From Lachnospiraceae bacterium (GTDB lineage Bacteria > Bacillota_A > Clostridia > Lachnospirales > Lachnospiraceae), in assembly GCA_017464045.1 (NCBI GenBank), contig JAFUEG010000010.1:1-14324 (forward strand): a DNA stretch of 14,324 nucleotides, written 5' to 3'. The notes beneath the pieces are model-generated. The model saw only the letters and a program-made list of their open reading frames with translations. It had not been told where the DNA came from and did not search any database. Positions 7,368-14,324 of this stretch are shown here, piece after piece. A program made the position numbers and the translations under genes. The first letter of the stretch is position 1, and each line of letters starts with the position of its first letter.

Positions 7368-9551
7368 ATGGATATTAAGGATTATTTCAAAAAGAATAGA
7401 AAATGTGTTATAAGCGGCATAACCGCTGCAGCACTTATTGCAGGTTCATGTTTCGCAGGTACAGCATTAAGACCTGTTGATACATTTAATTTTGAACAGG
7501 AGGCAATTCTTGCGGAAAATGCAGAGGCTGAAAGTGAGACTATAACAGCTGACAGTGTAGCAAATGAACTTACTTCAAAATTTGGAATCGAGCAAAAGAA
7601 TGTAAATAAGGATGAGACAGTATATGCATTTGCGGATGCTGATGGTTCCGTAAATAACATAGTAGTTAGTGAGTGGCTTAGAAATACAGATAAAAAGAGC
7701 GAGATAAAAGATAAGTCTAATTTAAAGGATATAGAAAATGTAAAGGGCGACGAAGCATTTTCACAAAACGGCGATGAGATAACCTGGCAGGCAAACGGAA
7801 ATGACATTTACTATCAGGGAACAACCAATCAGGAACTTCCGGTAAGCGTAAAGGTTACTTACTATCTTGACGGTAAGGAAACTAAGGCAGAGGATATGGC
7901 AGGTGTAAGCGGAAATGTTAAGATAAGATTTGATTATACAAATAATACCAGTGTTGAAAAAGAGATAAATGGCAAGAAGGAAGATATCAAGATTCCGTTT
8001 GTTGCAATTTCAGGTCTTATACTTAATGAAAACTGTACAAATGTGGTTGTGGAAAACGGTAGAACAATGCCACAGGGTGCAAGTACAATAGTTATCGGAT
8101 ACGGAGTTCCGGGAATTAAAGACAGCCTGGGACTTGAGGATTCTGATTTGTCAGAGGATTTAAGCCTTCCTGATTACTTCGAGGTAAGTGCAGATGTTAC
8201 AGACTTCTCACTTGATATGACTATGACAGCAGTTGTGTCTGCCTCAGAGTTCTCATTTGGCGGCGATTTAGATATGTCAGACCTTGACAGCATGATAGAT
8301 GAGATGAGTGATGCGGGAGATGCTTTGGCAGATGGTTCTAAGCAGCTTGCAGACGGTACCGCAACATTGCTTGAAAAAATGGGTGAATTTACAACAGGAG
8401 CTAAACAGCTTGCAGACGGTGCAGGTCAGGTTAAGAATGGAGTTGACACTCTTGTTACGAGCTCTGATTCACTTGCAAAAGGAATTACAACGATAAATCA
8501 GAGTGCGGCAGGTATAAGTCAGGGACTTACTACTCTTGATACTGCATTAAATACACCTATGTCAGACGCCCAGAAACAGACTGTTTCAGATCAGGCACAG
8601 GCTGCAGCTGTTCAGGCTGTTAATACACAGTTTGCAGAGGGAACAGATACTTATAACTATATATATAATCAGGCTGTTACAACATTTAAGGCCAATCTTA
8701 CAGATGAAACCACTGTACAGGTAATGACTGCACAGGTTGCAGCAGGAATAAAATCAAGTGATGAGCTTGCAGAGTTACAGAATGCACTTTATACAGCCGG
8801 TACAGTTCAGGCTTATCAGGGAGCTGTTGCACAATATCAGGCAGCAGGTGCTCCTGTACCGGATTATGCGACATTTGTTGCAAACTTAACTGAGGAACAA
8901 AAGGCACAAATAATGGCAGGAGTTAGTGCACAGCTTAATGCTGTAGCTGATACTCTTGCAAGTGAAATAACCACTCAGATTACATCAGGTATTGCTGAAG
9001 CAGGTGCAGATGCAACAGGAAAAAGTGTTGTAGCCGCATGTCAATCGGCAGCAAGTCAGGCAGCAGGTCAGGCAGCAGGTCAGGCAGCAGTTGCCGGAGC
9101 TGAAGGTACTAAAACAGAAATAGCCGGACAGATTGAGGCTGTAGGACCGACTGGATATAGTCTTGTATCAGGAGCACAGGCTCTTGCTTATGGTACAAAT
9201 GTTATTAATAGTAAGATGCCGGATTTGACATCAGGAATAGGTCAGCTTTCAGACGGAGCAAACCAATTGGCAAACGGCTCAAGTGAATTGGCTTCAGGAA
9301 GTGAACAGCTTCAGGATGGTGTTAAGCAGTTGGCTGACGGAGCAAGTGAATTGAATGATGGTATGAATCAGTTTAATAACGAAGCTATTAAGAAGATAGT
9401 TGAAGCCTACAATGGTGATATCAAAGATATAGCAGGCAGACTTGATGCAGTTCTTGAAGCATCATCAGAATACCAGACATTCACAGAAATTAATGACGGT
9501 GACTCAGGTGTCACTAAGTTCATTATCAAAACAAACGGCATAACAGAATAA
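7368..9551 (+). CDS. secreted or membrane-anchored heptad-repeat protein (YhgE/Pip-like)
   Basis: A 727-residue protein that starts with basic residues and one hydrophobic segment (about 13-33), an uncleaved anchor or signal peptide. An extracytoplasmic N-terminal region (to about 310) precedes two blocks of Leu-x-x-Gly heptads, at about 320-395 and 627-665. In the second block Leu falls at 627, 634, 641, 648, 655 and 662 and Gly at 630, 637, 644, 651, 658 and 665, an exact 7-residue period. Such heptads typify YhgE/Pip-type surface proteins of Firmicutes. Between the blocks is an Ala/Gln/Thr-rich stretch with a 4-residue tandem repeat. The C-terminal multi-helix membrane domain of full YhgE/Pip proteins is absent: after the heptads only a short polar tail follows. 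The gene sits 23 nt after the MMPL gene and ends at a terminator, so a shared operon and joint action are likely. The molecular role is unknown. Confidence 0.75.
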   Translation: MDIKDYFKKNRKCVISGITAAALIAGSCFAGTALRPVDTFNFEQEAILAENAEAESETITADSVANELTSKFGIEQKNVNKDETVYAFADADGSVNNIVVSEWLRNTDKKSEIKDKSNLKDIENVKGDEAFSQNGDEITWQANGNDIYYQGTTNQELPVSVKVTYYLDGKETKAEDMAGVSGNVKIRFDYTNNTSVEKEINGKKEDIKIPFVAISGLILNENCTNVVVENGRTMPQGASTIVIGYGVPGIKDSLGLEDSDLSEDLSLPDYFEVSADVTDFSLDMTMTAVVSASEFSFGGDLDMSDLDSMIDEMSDAGDALADGSKQLADGTATLLEKMGEFTTGAKQLADGAGQVKNGVDTLVTSSDSLAKGITTINQSAAGISQGLTTLDTALNTPMSDAQKQTVSDQAQAAAVQAVNTQFAEGTDTYNYIYNQAVTTFKANLTDETTVQVMTAQVAAGIKSSDELAELQNALYTAGTVQAYQGAVAQYQAAGAPVPDYATFVANLTEEQKAQIMAGVSAQLNAVADTLASEITTQITSGIAEAGADATGKSVVAACQSAASQAAGQAAGQAAVAGAEGTKTEIAGQIEAVGPTGYSLVSGAQALAYGTNVINSKMPDLTSGIGQLSDGANQLANGSSELASGSEQLQDGVKQLADGASELNDGMNQFNNEAIKKIVEAYNGDIKDIAGRLDAVLEASSEYQTFTEINDGDSGVTKFIIKTNGITE
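9055..9090 (+). repeat. three exact 12-bp tandem repeats inside the heptad-protein gene
   Basis: GTCAGGCAGCAG is repeated three times without a mismatch, adding four residues per unit (a Gln-Ala-Ala-Gly pattern). Because the unit is a multiple of 3, gain or loss of copies would change protein length without a frameshift. Confidence 0.95.
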
Positions 9552-9567
9552 TAAAATTCTTTCCCTT

Positions 9568-9610
9568 GAAGAGCGCTTGTATGCATTCGTCATGCGGTGC
9601 TCTTCTTTTT
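9568..9610 (+). terminator. intrinsic terminator of the MMPL/heptad-protein operon
   Basis: GAAGAGCGC (9568-9576) pairs with GTGCTCTTC (9597-9605) in a 9-bp stem with one G·U pair. An inner GCAT/ATGC extension (9583-9586 with 9592-9595) lies within the loop, and five T (9606-9610) follow directly. It begins 17 nt after the stop codon. Confidence 0.88.
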
Positions 9611-9613
9611 ATG

Positions 9614-9642
9614 TTGAAAAATACAGGAAAATGTTATAAAAT
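9614..9642 (+). promoter_or_regulatory. candidate lemA promoter
   Basis: TTGAAA (9614-9619) and TAAAAT (9637-9642) are separated by 17 bp. They lie directly after the upstream terminator and 40 nt before the lemA start, as expected for a separate sigma-A type transcription unit. Confidence 0.55.
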
Positions 9643-9682
9643 TGAAACCGAAGATGTGATAATAACATAGGAGGGGATTTAC

Positions 9683-10222
9683 ATGGGATTAGTTATATGT
9701 ATTGTTGCTATTGTTGCAGTTATATTTTTATGGTGGATAGGAACCTATAACGGCATAAAAAAACTTGATATCAAAGTCAAGGAAGGTCTGTCCGGCATAG
9801 ATGTAGCACTTACAAAAAGATATGATGTTCTTACTAAGATGCTTGATGTTGTAAAGGGATATCAGCAGCATGAAAAAGAAATACTCACTGAGGTTATAAG
9901 ACTTAGAAGCGGCATGACCATGCAGGAAAGAAATACTGCCAATCAGCAGATGGATACAGCCTTCGGAAGAATTAACATGCTTGCAGAGAGCTATCCGGAG
10001 CTCAAGTCTTCCAACAACTTCATTCAGCTTCAAAATGCGATACTTGATACGGAAGAACATCTCCAGGCAGCGAGGCGTTTATATAATGCCAATGTAACAG
10101 CATTTAATGAAAAAATCGTTACTTTTCCAAACAGTATAGTTGCCGGTTCTATGGGAGCTGTTGCAAAAGAATTCTTCGAAGCAGAAGCTGTTAAAAGACA
10201 AGATGTAAAGATGAATTTCTAA
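9683..10222 (+). CDS. lemA: LemA family protein
   Basis: A 179-residue protein with one N-terminal membrane helix (about residues 3-19) followed by a long helical-bundle domain. The segment after the helix, running through Y-N-G-I-K, K-E-G-L-S-G-I-D and K-R-Y-D-V-L, matches the conserved LemA core. The C-terminal N-S-I-V-A-G and E-F-F-E-A-E segments fit the family ending. LemA proteins are widespread membrane-anchored proteins whose biochemical role is not settled. A strong RBS (AGGAGGGG, 9669-9676) precedes the ATG by 6 nt. The gene has its own candidate promoter and is followed by a long foldback ending in a T-run, so it is probably monocistronic. Confidence 0.92.
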   Translation: MGLVICIVAIVAVIFLWWIGTYNGIKKLDIKVKEGLSGIDVALTKRYDVLTKMLDVVKGYQQHEKEILTEVIRLRSGMTMQERNTANQQMDTAFGRINMLAESYPELKSSNNFIQLQNAILDTEEHLQAARRLYNANVTAFNEKIVTFPNSIVAGSMGAVAKEFFEAEAVKRQDVKMNF

Positions 10223-10227
10223 ATTAT

Positions 10228-10416
10228 AAAAGTGTGTTATTGGGATGGTTTTGACTGACACATTTACTATAAAGTTGAAAATAGACAGAATATAAAAAGT
10301 ATGTTGAATGGCGTTAAGTGACAACGTGCCATTCAACATACTTATTTATTTCTGTCTATTATAGTTAGTTATGTAAAATGTGTCAGTCAAAACCATCTTG
10401 ATATCGCACTTTTTTT
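10228..10416 (+). repeat. 186-nt foldback (long imperfect inverted repeat) ending in a T-run; MITE-like element and/or lemA terminator
   Basis: Nested arms pair across the whole region. 10228-10243 pairs with 10398-10413 (one mismatch, four G·U pairs). 10244-10265 pairs with 10376-10397 (22 bp, perfect). 10280-10290 pairs with 10350-10360 (11 bp, perfect). 10297-10312 pairs with 10328-10343 (16 bp, perfect), closing a 15-nt loop. Internal loops are at 10266-10279/10361-10375 and 10291-10296/10344-10349. A T-run (10410-10416) ends it, so transcription from lemA would make a terminator-like giant hairpin. No open reading frame or transposase remnant is evident inside. No convincing target-site duplication flanks the 22-bp arms. 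It could be a miniature inverted-repeat element, or one inserted into the loop of an older terminator. Confidence 0.85.
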
Positions 10417-10434
10417 CTTGCCTAATACGTTATC

Positions 10435-10463
10435 TTGGGGTAAAATATTATTTGTGTTACTAT
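10435..10463 (+). promoter_or_regulatory. candidate jet operon promoter with extended -10
   Basis: TTGGGG (10435-10440) and TACTAT (10458-10463) are 17 bp apart, and TGT directly before the -10 makes an extended -10 element (TGTTACTAT). It lies after the foldback and 25 nt before the jetA start. AAGGTG (10478-10483) serves as RBS. Confidence 0.55.
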
Positions 10464-10488
10464 GTTTTTTGAGGGATAAGGTGAAATC

Positions 10489-12024
10489 ATGGCGCTTAAG
10501 CACGTAATGATAAATGATATAATTGCAGAAAACAATGCGCGAATGTTGAATTTGAAAAAATACTATCCTTTCTTTGTGTTAAATGAAACTACATTTTCAC
10601 AGTATAAGGATGGCAGATTTGCATTTCTTGATATGGGTTATATCACCCTTGCCACGCTTAGATTTTTTATAAATGAAAATAACTTTCACGAAAGAGATAT
10701 AAGCTTTGAAGAATTCGAGGCTTTTATGATAGAGCTTTTGGAAAGGGACTTTGAACTGGAGACAGGAATAGAGGAAGAAAAGGAGCTTGTCGGATACATA
10801 TTTGATAAGCTTAAAAATGACGGTCGTGCCTTTGAGTTTAAGTTCTATGATCCTGAGGAAAGAAAGACAAGGATTGCGAGAGTCAAGCTTATAGACAGCA
10901 GGATAGAAAACGGACAGGTGCTTTATACCATAACCCCTGAAGGTATTGAGTTTTATCTTGATACCAAAGAGGTAAAGGAGGAAAGCAAGATAAATATCTC
11001 CCAGCTTCTTTTGGAGAAGATGATAACCTCCAATAATTTCAAGGGTGGTATCGATGTCGTAAAAAGAATCAATGCTGAGGTTACAAGGATTAAAGAAAAA
11101 AAGGAGCAGGTTTTAAAGCTGCTCAGTATAGATATATTTGAGGGCGAAAAGGCATATGAGGAATATATGGATACAATCGCCAAGTGGTTTAACGATGAGC
11201 AGAAGCTTTTTGTGAAAAATAAAGCACTGGTTGATAAGGCTGTGGAAAAGGCTTCCTACGGAATGAACTCTGAAGGAGATAAAGGTACAAAAAACAGAGC
11301 TTTTGAGGAAATCAGCCGCCTTGAGACAGAGTTAAAGCAGACCATATATAATCACAGTCAGCTTATCGCCGAAACAGTTGAACTTTCACAGCTTGCGGAT
11401 AATATTATAAGCCGCGCAAAGCTTAGAAAACTAAGACCGGTTTTTGACTTTGGAAAGAGTTTTTCAAATATCATGGAAAAGGATGAACCGTCACTTATGT
11501 CCTTTATACTTATGCCGCTTTTTGCCCCAAGAATAGGCAAGACATTTTCGGCAAAATCCGTTGATAATATTCTCACACTTAAGGTGGAGGATGGAAGTAA
11601 GGGTGAGAAGGTCGAGAAAAAAGAGCTTGATCTTGACTTTATGTATGAGGATGAAATTCTGGATAAGAAAATCGGAATGAATTTTGCCAAGCTTTTTTAT
11701 GAACTCCTGGATCAGCTTGACAAGTGGAACAAAATTACGCTTAAGGAGTTTAACGGTATACTTGAAATTAAGTTCAATAAAGAGATATATTCAAACAGGG
11801 ATTTATATGCTTTTTTGGTTCATCTTGCAGGCAAGAACTCTTACAGCATGAGTAGAATGTGTGAAAAACAGGAGACTCTGCTTGAGGAAATGGTCGTTAC
11901 ATATATGTCGGATGAGGATAAAGAGAAGTTTAAACATATTGATTTTAATATTACCTTTGGTGAAGAGTTTGAGATAGAGGGATACGGAAGTACACTTACG
12001 GATATGACTTTTGAAAAGGTATAA
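10489..12024 (+). CDS. jetA: Wadjet defence protein JetA (kleisin-like subunit)
   Basis: A 511-residue cytoplasmic protein that I recognise as the JetA family (formerly a DUF) of Wadjet SMC-type defence systems. JetA is the MukF/kleisin-like subunit linking the SMC ATPase heads and binding the KITE subunit. The N-terminal part (about 20-110), with Y-P-F-F-V-L-N and D-M-G-Y-I-T-L-A-T-L-R-F-F, looks like a winged-helix domain. The middle (about 180-305) is charged and helical with coiled-coil character. The C-terminal part (about 365-511) looks like a second compact domain. The RBS AAGGTG lies 5 nt before the ATG, and a candidate promoter lies upstream. The gap to jetB is 31 nt. Family recognition is from sequence style plus the kleisin/KITE/SMC gene order; the type III assignment is less certain. 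Confidence 0.8.
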   Translation: MALKHVMINDIIAENNARMLNLKKYYPFFVLNETTFSQYKDGRFAFLDMGYITLATLRFFINENNFHERDISFEEFEAFMIELLERDFELETGIEEEKELVGYIFDKLKNDGRAFEFKFYDPEERKTRIARVKLIDSRIENGQVLYTITPEGIEFYLDTKEVKEESKINISQLLLEKMITSNNFKGGIDVVKRINAEVTRIKEKKEQVLKLLSIDIFEGEKAYEEYMDTIAKWFNDEQKLFVKNKALVDKAVEKASYGMNSEGDKGTKNRAFEEISRLETELKQTIYNHSQLIAETVELSQLADNIISRAKLRKLRPVFDFGKSFSNIMEKDEPSLMSFILMPLFAPRIGKTFSAKSVDNILTLKVEDGSKGEKVEKKELDLDFMYEDEILDKKIGMNFAKLFYELLDQLDKWNKITLKEFNGILEIKFNKEIYSNRDLYAFLVHLAGKNSYSMSRMCEKQETLLEEMVVTYMSDEDKEKFKHIDFNITFGEEFEIEGYGSTLTDMTFEKV

Positions 12025-12055
12025 GATTAGAAACTGATGAAAGGTCGGAGAAACT

Positions 12056-12769
12056 ATGGAAGACAGAAGTCTGGATAAGGCACTTGATATATATGCGACA
12101 CTGATTATAGGTAAAGAGGTGTCGAGAAAAGATCCGGATACGAGGGAGCTTTACGAGGAGTTTTATTCTAACTCCGCAGTTTATGATATAACTGTAAGAC
12201 TTATGAAAAAACTTAATCTGAGCATATATGAATATAACGATGCAATTTATCTTACTGCCGGTGAGGGTAACAAGATATTTGGTTATACCAATGATGATAT
12301 GAAGCGATTACTTGGACTCAGGGTAAATAAGGAGCTTTATGTGGTTTATTTTATTATGTATAATGCTCTTCTTGCATTTTATCAGGATTCGGCATCATAT
12401 CAGGTTAAGGAGTTTATTAAAGCTGAAGACATACTGGATAGTGTGAATGATTACATGCTCAAATTCACTTCTGATTTATCCGTTTATTCCATGGATGAGA
12501 TGGAAGAAGAAAGCTTCAAATCCATAGCTTTATTATGGGACGAGCTTCCTACCGTTACTTCAGAGGATAAGGAAAGAAACAGAGCATCACGTGCATCACG
12601 CATGGGTTACATCAAGCTTACATTTAACTTTTTGATTGAACAGAAGCTTTTTGTTGCGGTTTCGGACAGATACTATCCGACAGACAGATTTAAGGCTATT
12701 GTAGAAATTTATTTTGAGGAATATAAGGGCAGGATATACGAGATACTCGGAGGTAGAGAGGATGCCTAG
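12056..12769 (+). CDS. jetB: Wadjet defence protein JetB (KITE/MukE-like subunit)
   Basis: A 237-residue cytoplasmic protein, soluble and mostly helical. Segments such as A-L-D-I-Y-A-T-L-I-I-G-K near the start and M-G-Y-I-K-L-T-F-N-F-L near residue 183 fit a winged-helix accessory subunit of the DUF6063 type. In Wadjet, JetB dimerises and binds the kleisin JetA, like MukE with MukF. The GGAG RBS (12047-12050) is 5 nt before the ATG. The 3' end overlaps the jetC start by 8 nt, and the RBS for jetC (GGAGG, 12749-12753) lies inside this gene, so the two are probably translationally coupled. The position between jetA and the SMC gene supports the call. Sequence alone would leave it a conserved hypothetical. 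Confidence 0.75.
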   Translation: MEDRSLDKALDIYATLIIGKEVSRKDPDTRELYEEFYSNSAVYDITVRLMKKLNLSIYEYNDAIYLTAGEGNKIFGYTNDDMKRLLGLRVNKELYVVYFIMYNALLAFYQDSASYQVKEFIKAEDILDSVNDYMLKFTSDLSVYSMDEMEEESFKSIALLWDELPTVTSEDKERNRASRASRMGYIKLTFNFLIEQKLFVAVSDRYYPTDRFKAIVEIYFEEYKGRIYEILGGREDA

Positions 12770-14324
12770 TATAAACAGGATAAGAGTAAATAATGTAAAA
12801 TATAATTTCGGCTCCCAGGTCTATGATGATTTTACTATGAGAATGTATGGAAAAAATACTATCTATGACCTTGCCAACGGTGGTGGTAAGAGTGTACTTA
12901 TGCTTTTGCTTATGCAAAATATGCTGCCTAATTCTACCCTTGATGAAAAGCAGCCGATAGAGAAGCTTTTCAGGGCGGGTAACAATAACTCTGTTATTCA
13001 TTCGCTTATAGAGTGGAAGCTTGACAATCCGGAGGATAATGAGGGCTACCGCTATATGACGACCGGCTTTTGCGCCAGAAAGGCCAAGGAGTCCGAGCAG
13101 GAAAATGAAGGTGCAAAGGATGTGGCCTCCGTAGAGTATTTTAATTATTGCATACTTTACAGGGAGTTCAATAAAAATGATATAATCAATCTTCCGCTTA
13201 TCAAGGATGGCGAGAGGATTTCCTACAGCGGACTACGTTCATATCTTAAGGATTTAGAGCATAATGATATGAGCCTTAAGGTTATGGTGTTTGACAGAAA
13301 GGGCGAGTACCAAAGATACATAAGTACCCTTGGACTTCACGACAGTCAGTGGGAGATTATAAGAGGTATCAATAAGACCGAGGGACATGTAAGAACATAT
13401 TTTGAGACTAATTACAGGACAACCAGAAAGGTTGTTGAAGATCTTCTTATCGAGGAGATTATAGAAAAAGCATTTATGGTAAAAACCAATCTTGAGGATT
13501 CCGGAAATGAATCCATGGCGCGTATGCTCATGGATATCAAGGATCAGCTTACCGTACTTGCCAAGAAGAAAAAGGATATATCAAATTATGACTATCAGAT
13601 AGAGCTTATAAAGGTGCTTACAGATAAGGTGGATTCCTTTATGGAGCTTTACGAGGAACAGGATAATTATAAGAGAATGCTTGCCGGTATATATAAGGCG
13701 GGTGAAGAGTTTGCGGGAAATGATGAAGAGTACATGCAGGCTCTTGAAAAAAAGAAAAATGAAAAGCTTGATGAAAAACACAAGCAGCGTGAGCATATAG
13801 AGTGCCTTAAGGTTTCAAGGGATAAGAGAAAGCTTGAGGAGATAAAAGAAGAGGCAAGGGATTTAAAGGATAAGGCCAAAGCTTATAAGGATAAATCACA
13901 GGCGCTTTTTGAGGACTATAATTTTAAGGAAAGCACTAATGATTACCTTTTATATCTTGAGGATAAAAAGAAATATGATGAGTGTGACCTTGTAATAAAG
14001 ACCATAAGAAGCGGAGCAGCTTACGATGATGATCTTCTTTATACATACATTTACAATATCAAAAAATATATCGATGCAAAAAAAGAAGAGCTTGATAAAA
14101 AATGTAAGGAGCTTTTAGCTGCTATCAGTGAAGCAAAGCTTGAAAAGGAATACCATGAAAAGCTTTTAAGTGAGGCGAGGATAAGTCTTGCCGTTGCCGA
14201 AAGCGAGGGTAAAAAAGCCAAGGAAGAGATAGAAAATTTAAGTGAACAGCTTTCACAGGTTAAGCTCAGTATGAACAATATAAGCTTTGCGGCATATGAT
14301 GAACAGCTTCTTGATGTTGAGGAA
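12762..14324 (+). CDS. jetC: Wadjet SMC-like ATPase JetC, N-terminal part (3' end outside window)
   Basis: Open from ATG 12762 to the window edge without a stop: 521 codons, so roughly the N-terminal half of an SMC-sized protein. The ATP-binding P-loop is N-G-G-G-K-S at residues 39-44 (Lys43, Ser44), after R-I-R-V-N-N-V near the start, as in MukB/JetC-type heads where this strand begins the ATPase. From about residue 290 the sequence is rich in Lys, Glu and Leu with heptad character and no prolines, marking entry into the long coiled-coil arm. Walker B, signature motif and hinge would lie downstream. GGAGG is 8 nt before the ATG, which overlaps jetB by 8 nt. JetC dimers are the loop-extruding motor that senses small circular DNA. 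jetD is expected next, beyond the window. Confidence 0.85.
   Translation, partial: MPSINRIRVNNVKYNFGSQVYDDFTMRMYGKNTIYDLANGGGKSVLMLLLMQNMLPNSTLDEKQPIEKLFRAGNNNSVIHSLIEWKLDNPEDNEGYRYMTTGFCARKAKESEQENEGAKDVASVEYFNYCILYREFNKNDIINLPLIKDGERISYSGLRSYLKDLEHNDMSLKVMVFDRKGEYQRYISTLGLHDSQWEIIRGINKTEGHVRTYFETNYRTTRKVVEDLLIEEIIEKAFMVKTNLEDSGNESMARMLMDIKDQLTVLAKKKKDISNYDYQIELIKVLTDKVDSFMELYEEQDNYKRMLAGIYKAGEEFAGNDEEYMQALEKKKNEKLDEKHKQREHIECLKVSRDKRKLEEIKEEARDLKDKAKAYKDKSQALFEDYNFKESTNDYLLYLEDKKKYDECDLVIKTIRSGAAYDDDLLYTYIYNIKKYIDAKKEELDKKCKELLAAISEAKLEKEYHEKLLSEARISLAVAESEGKKAKEEIENLSEQLSQVKLSMNNISFAAYDEQLLDVEE

Noticed and set aside
7420..7460. Lipoprotein signal (lipobox) in the heptad protein, I-A-G-S-C
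   Set aside because: The -3 position is Ala instead of Leu/Val/Ile, so it does not fit the usual lipobox. A membrane anchor or ordinary signal peptide is more likely.
8308..8496. Small + strand ORF inside the heptad-protein gene
   Set aside because: It is a frame shadow of the heptad-coding repeats (Leu/Gln-rich in the alternate frame), with no RBS of its own.
9055..9090. CRISPR-like or regulatory repeat
   Set aside because: The copies are contiguous with no spacers, in frame, and lie within a coding sequence; a simple tandem duplication explains them.
10079..10339. Minus-strand ORF across the end of lemA and the foldback
   Set aside because: It runs antisense to conserved lemA sequence and into the hairpin arm, and looks like a chance open frame in AT-rich DNA.
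10244..10397. Insertion-sequence remnant with target-site duplication around the 22-bp arms
   Set aside because: The flanks (TTATTGG left, TTGATAT right) are not direct repeats; they are inversely complementary and extend the hairpin. No transposase fragment is visible inside. MITE origin is kept only as a hypothesis.

Overview
The window is low-GC DNA in which every supportable gene lies on the + strand. AGA/ATA-rich codon use, strong AGGAGG-like ribosome binding sites and the gene families present suggest a Clostridia genome, most likely Lachnospiraceae. This placement rests on composition and protein style, not on a marker gene. No tRNA, rRNA, CRISPR array, integrase or intact transposase is visible.

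Layout. (1) 1-450: 3' part of a metallophosphoesterase gene. (2) 577-4993: citrate synthase, a class I SAM-dependent (rRNA-type) methyltransferase, a cardiolipin synthase and a TetR-type regulator. The last three are closely spaced (17, 1 and 25 nt gaps) and look like one transcription unit. (3) 4994-5226: a regulatory gap with three copies of a 10-bp half-site in alternating orientation, a candidate promoter overlapping them, and a strong intrinsic-terminator hairpin. (4) 5227-9551: an MMPL/RND-type exporter followed by a large secreted or membrane-anchored protein with Leu-x-x-Gly heptads (YhgE/Pip-like), ending in a clear terminator. (5) 9683-10222: a lemA monocistron with its own candidate promoter. 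(6) 10228-10416: a 186-nt foldback sequence ending in a T-run. (7) 10489-14324: promoter, then jetA, jetB and the 5' part of jetC, read as a Wadjet system (SMC-type plasmid and foreign-DNA defence). jetC runs off the window, and jetD is expected just beyond it.

How the parts may work together. TetR, its likely operator, the MMPL pump and the heptad protein form a plausible envelope-export module. The cardiolipin synthase upstream hints at a membrane-lipid theme. Wadjet JetA (kleisin-like), JetB (KITE/MukE-like) and JetC (SMC ATPase) would assemble an SMC complex that recognises circular foreign DNA, with JetD as the nuclease. Wadjet is a described system. The least explained items here are the long foldback just upstream of it and the MMPL/heptad-protein pair.
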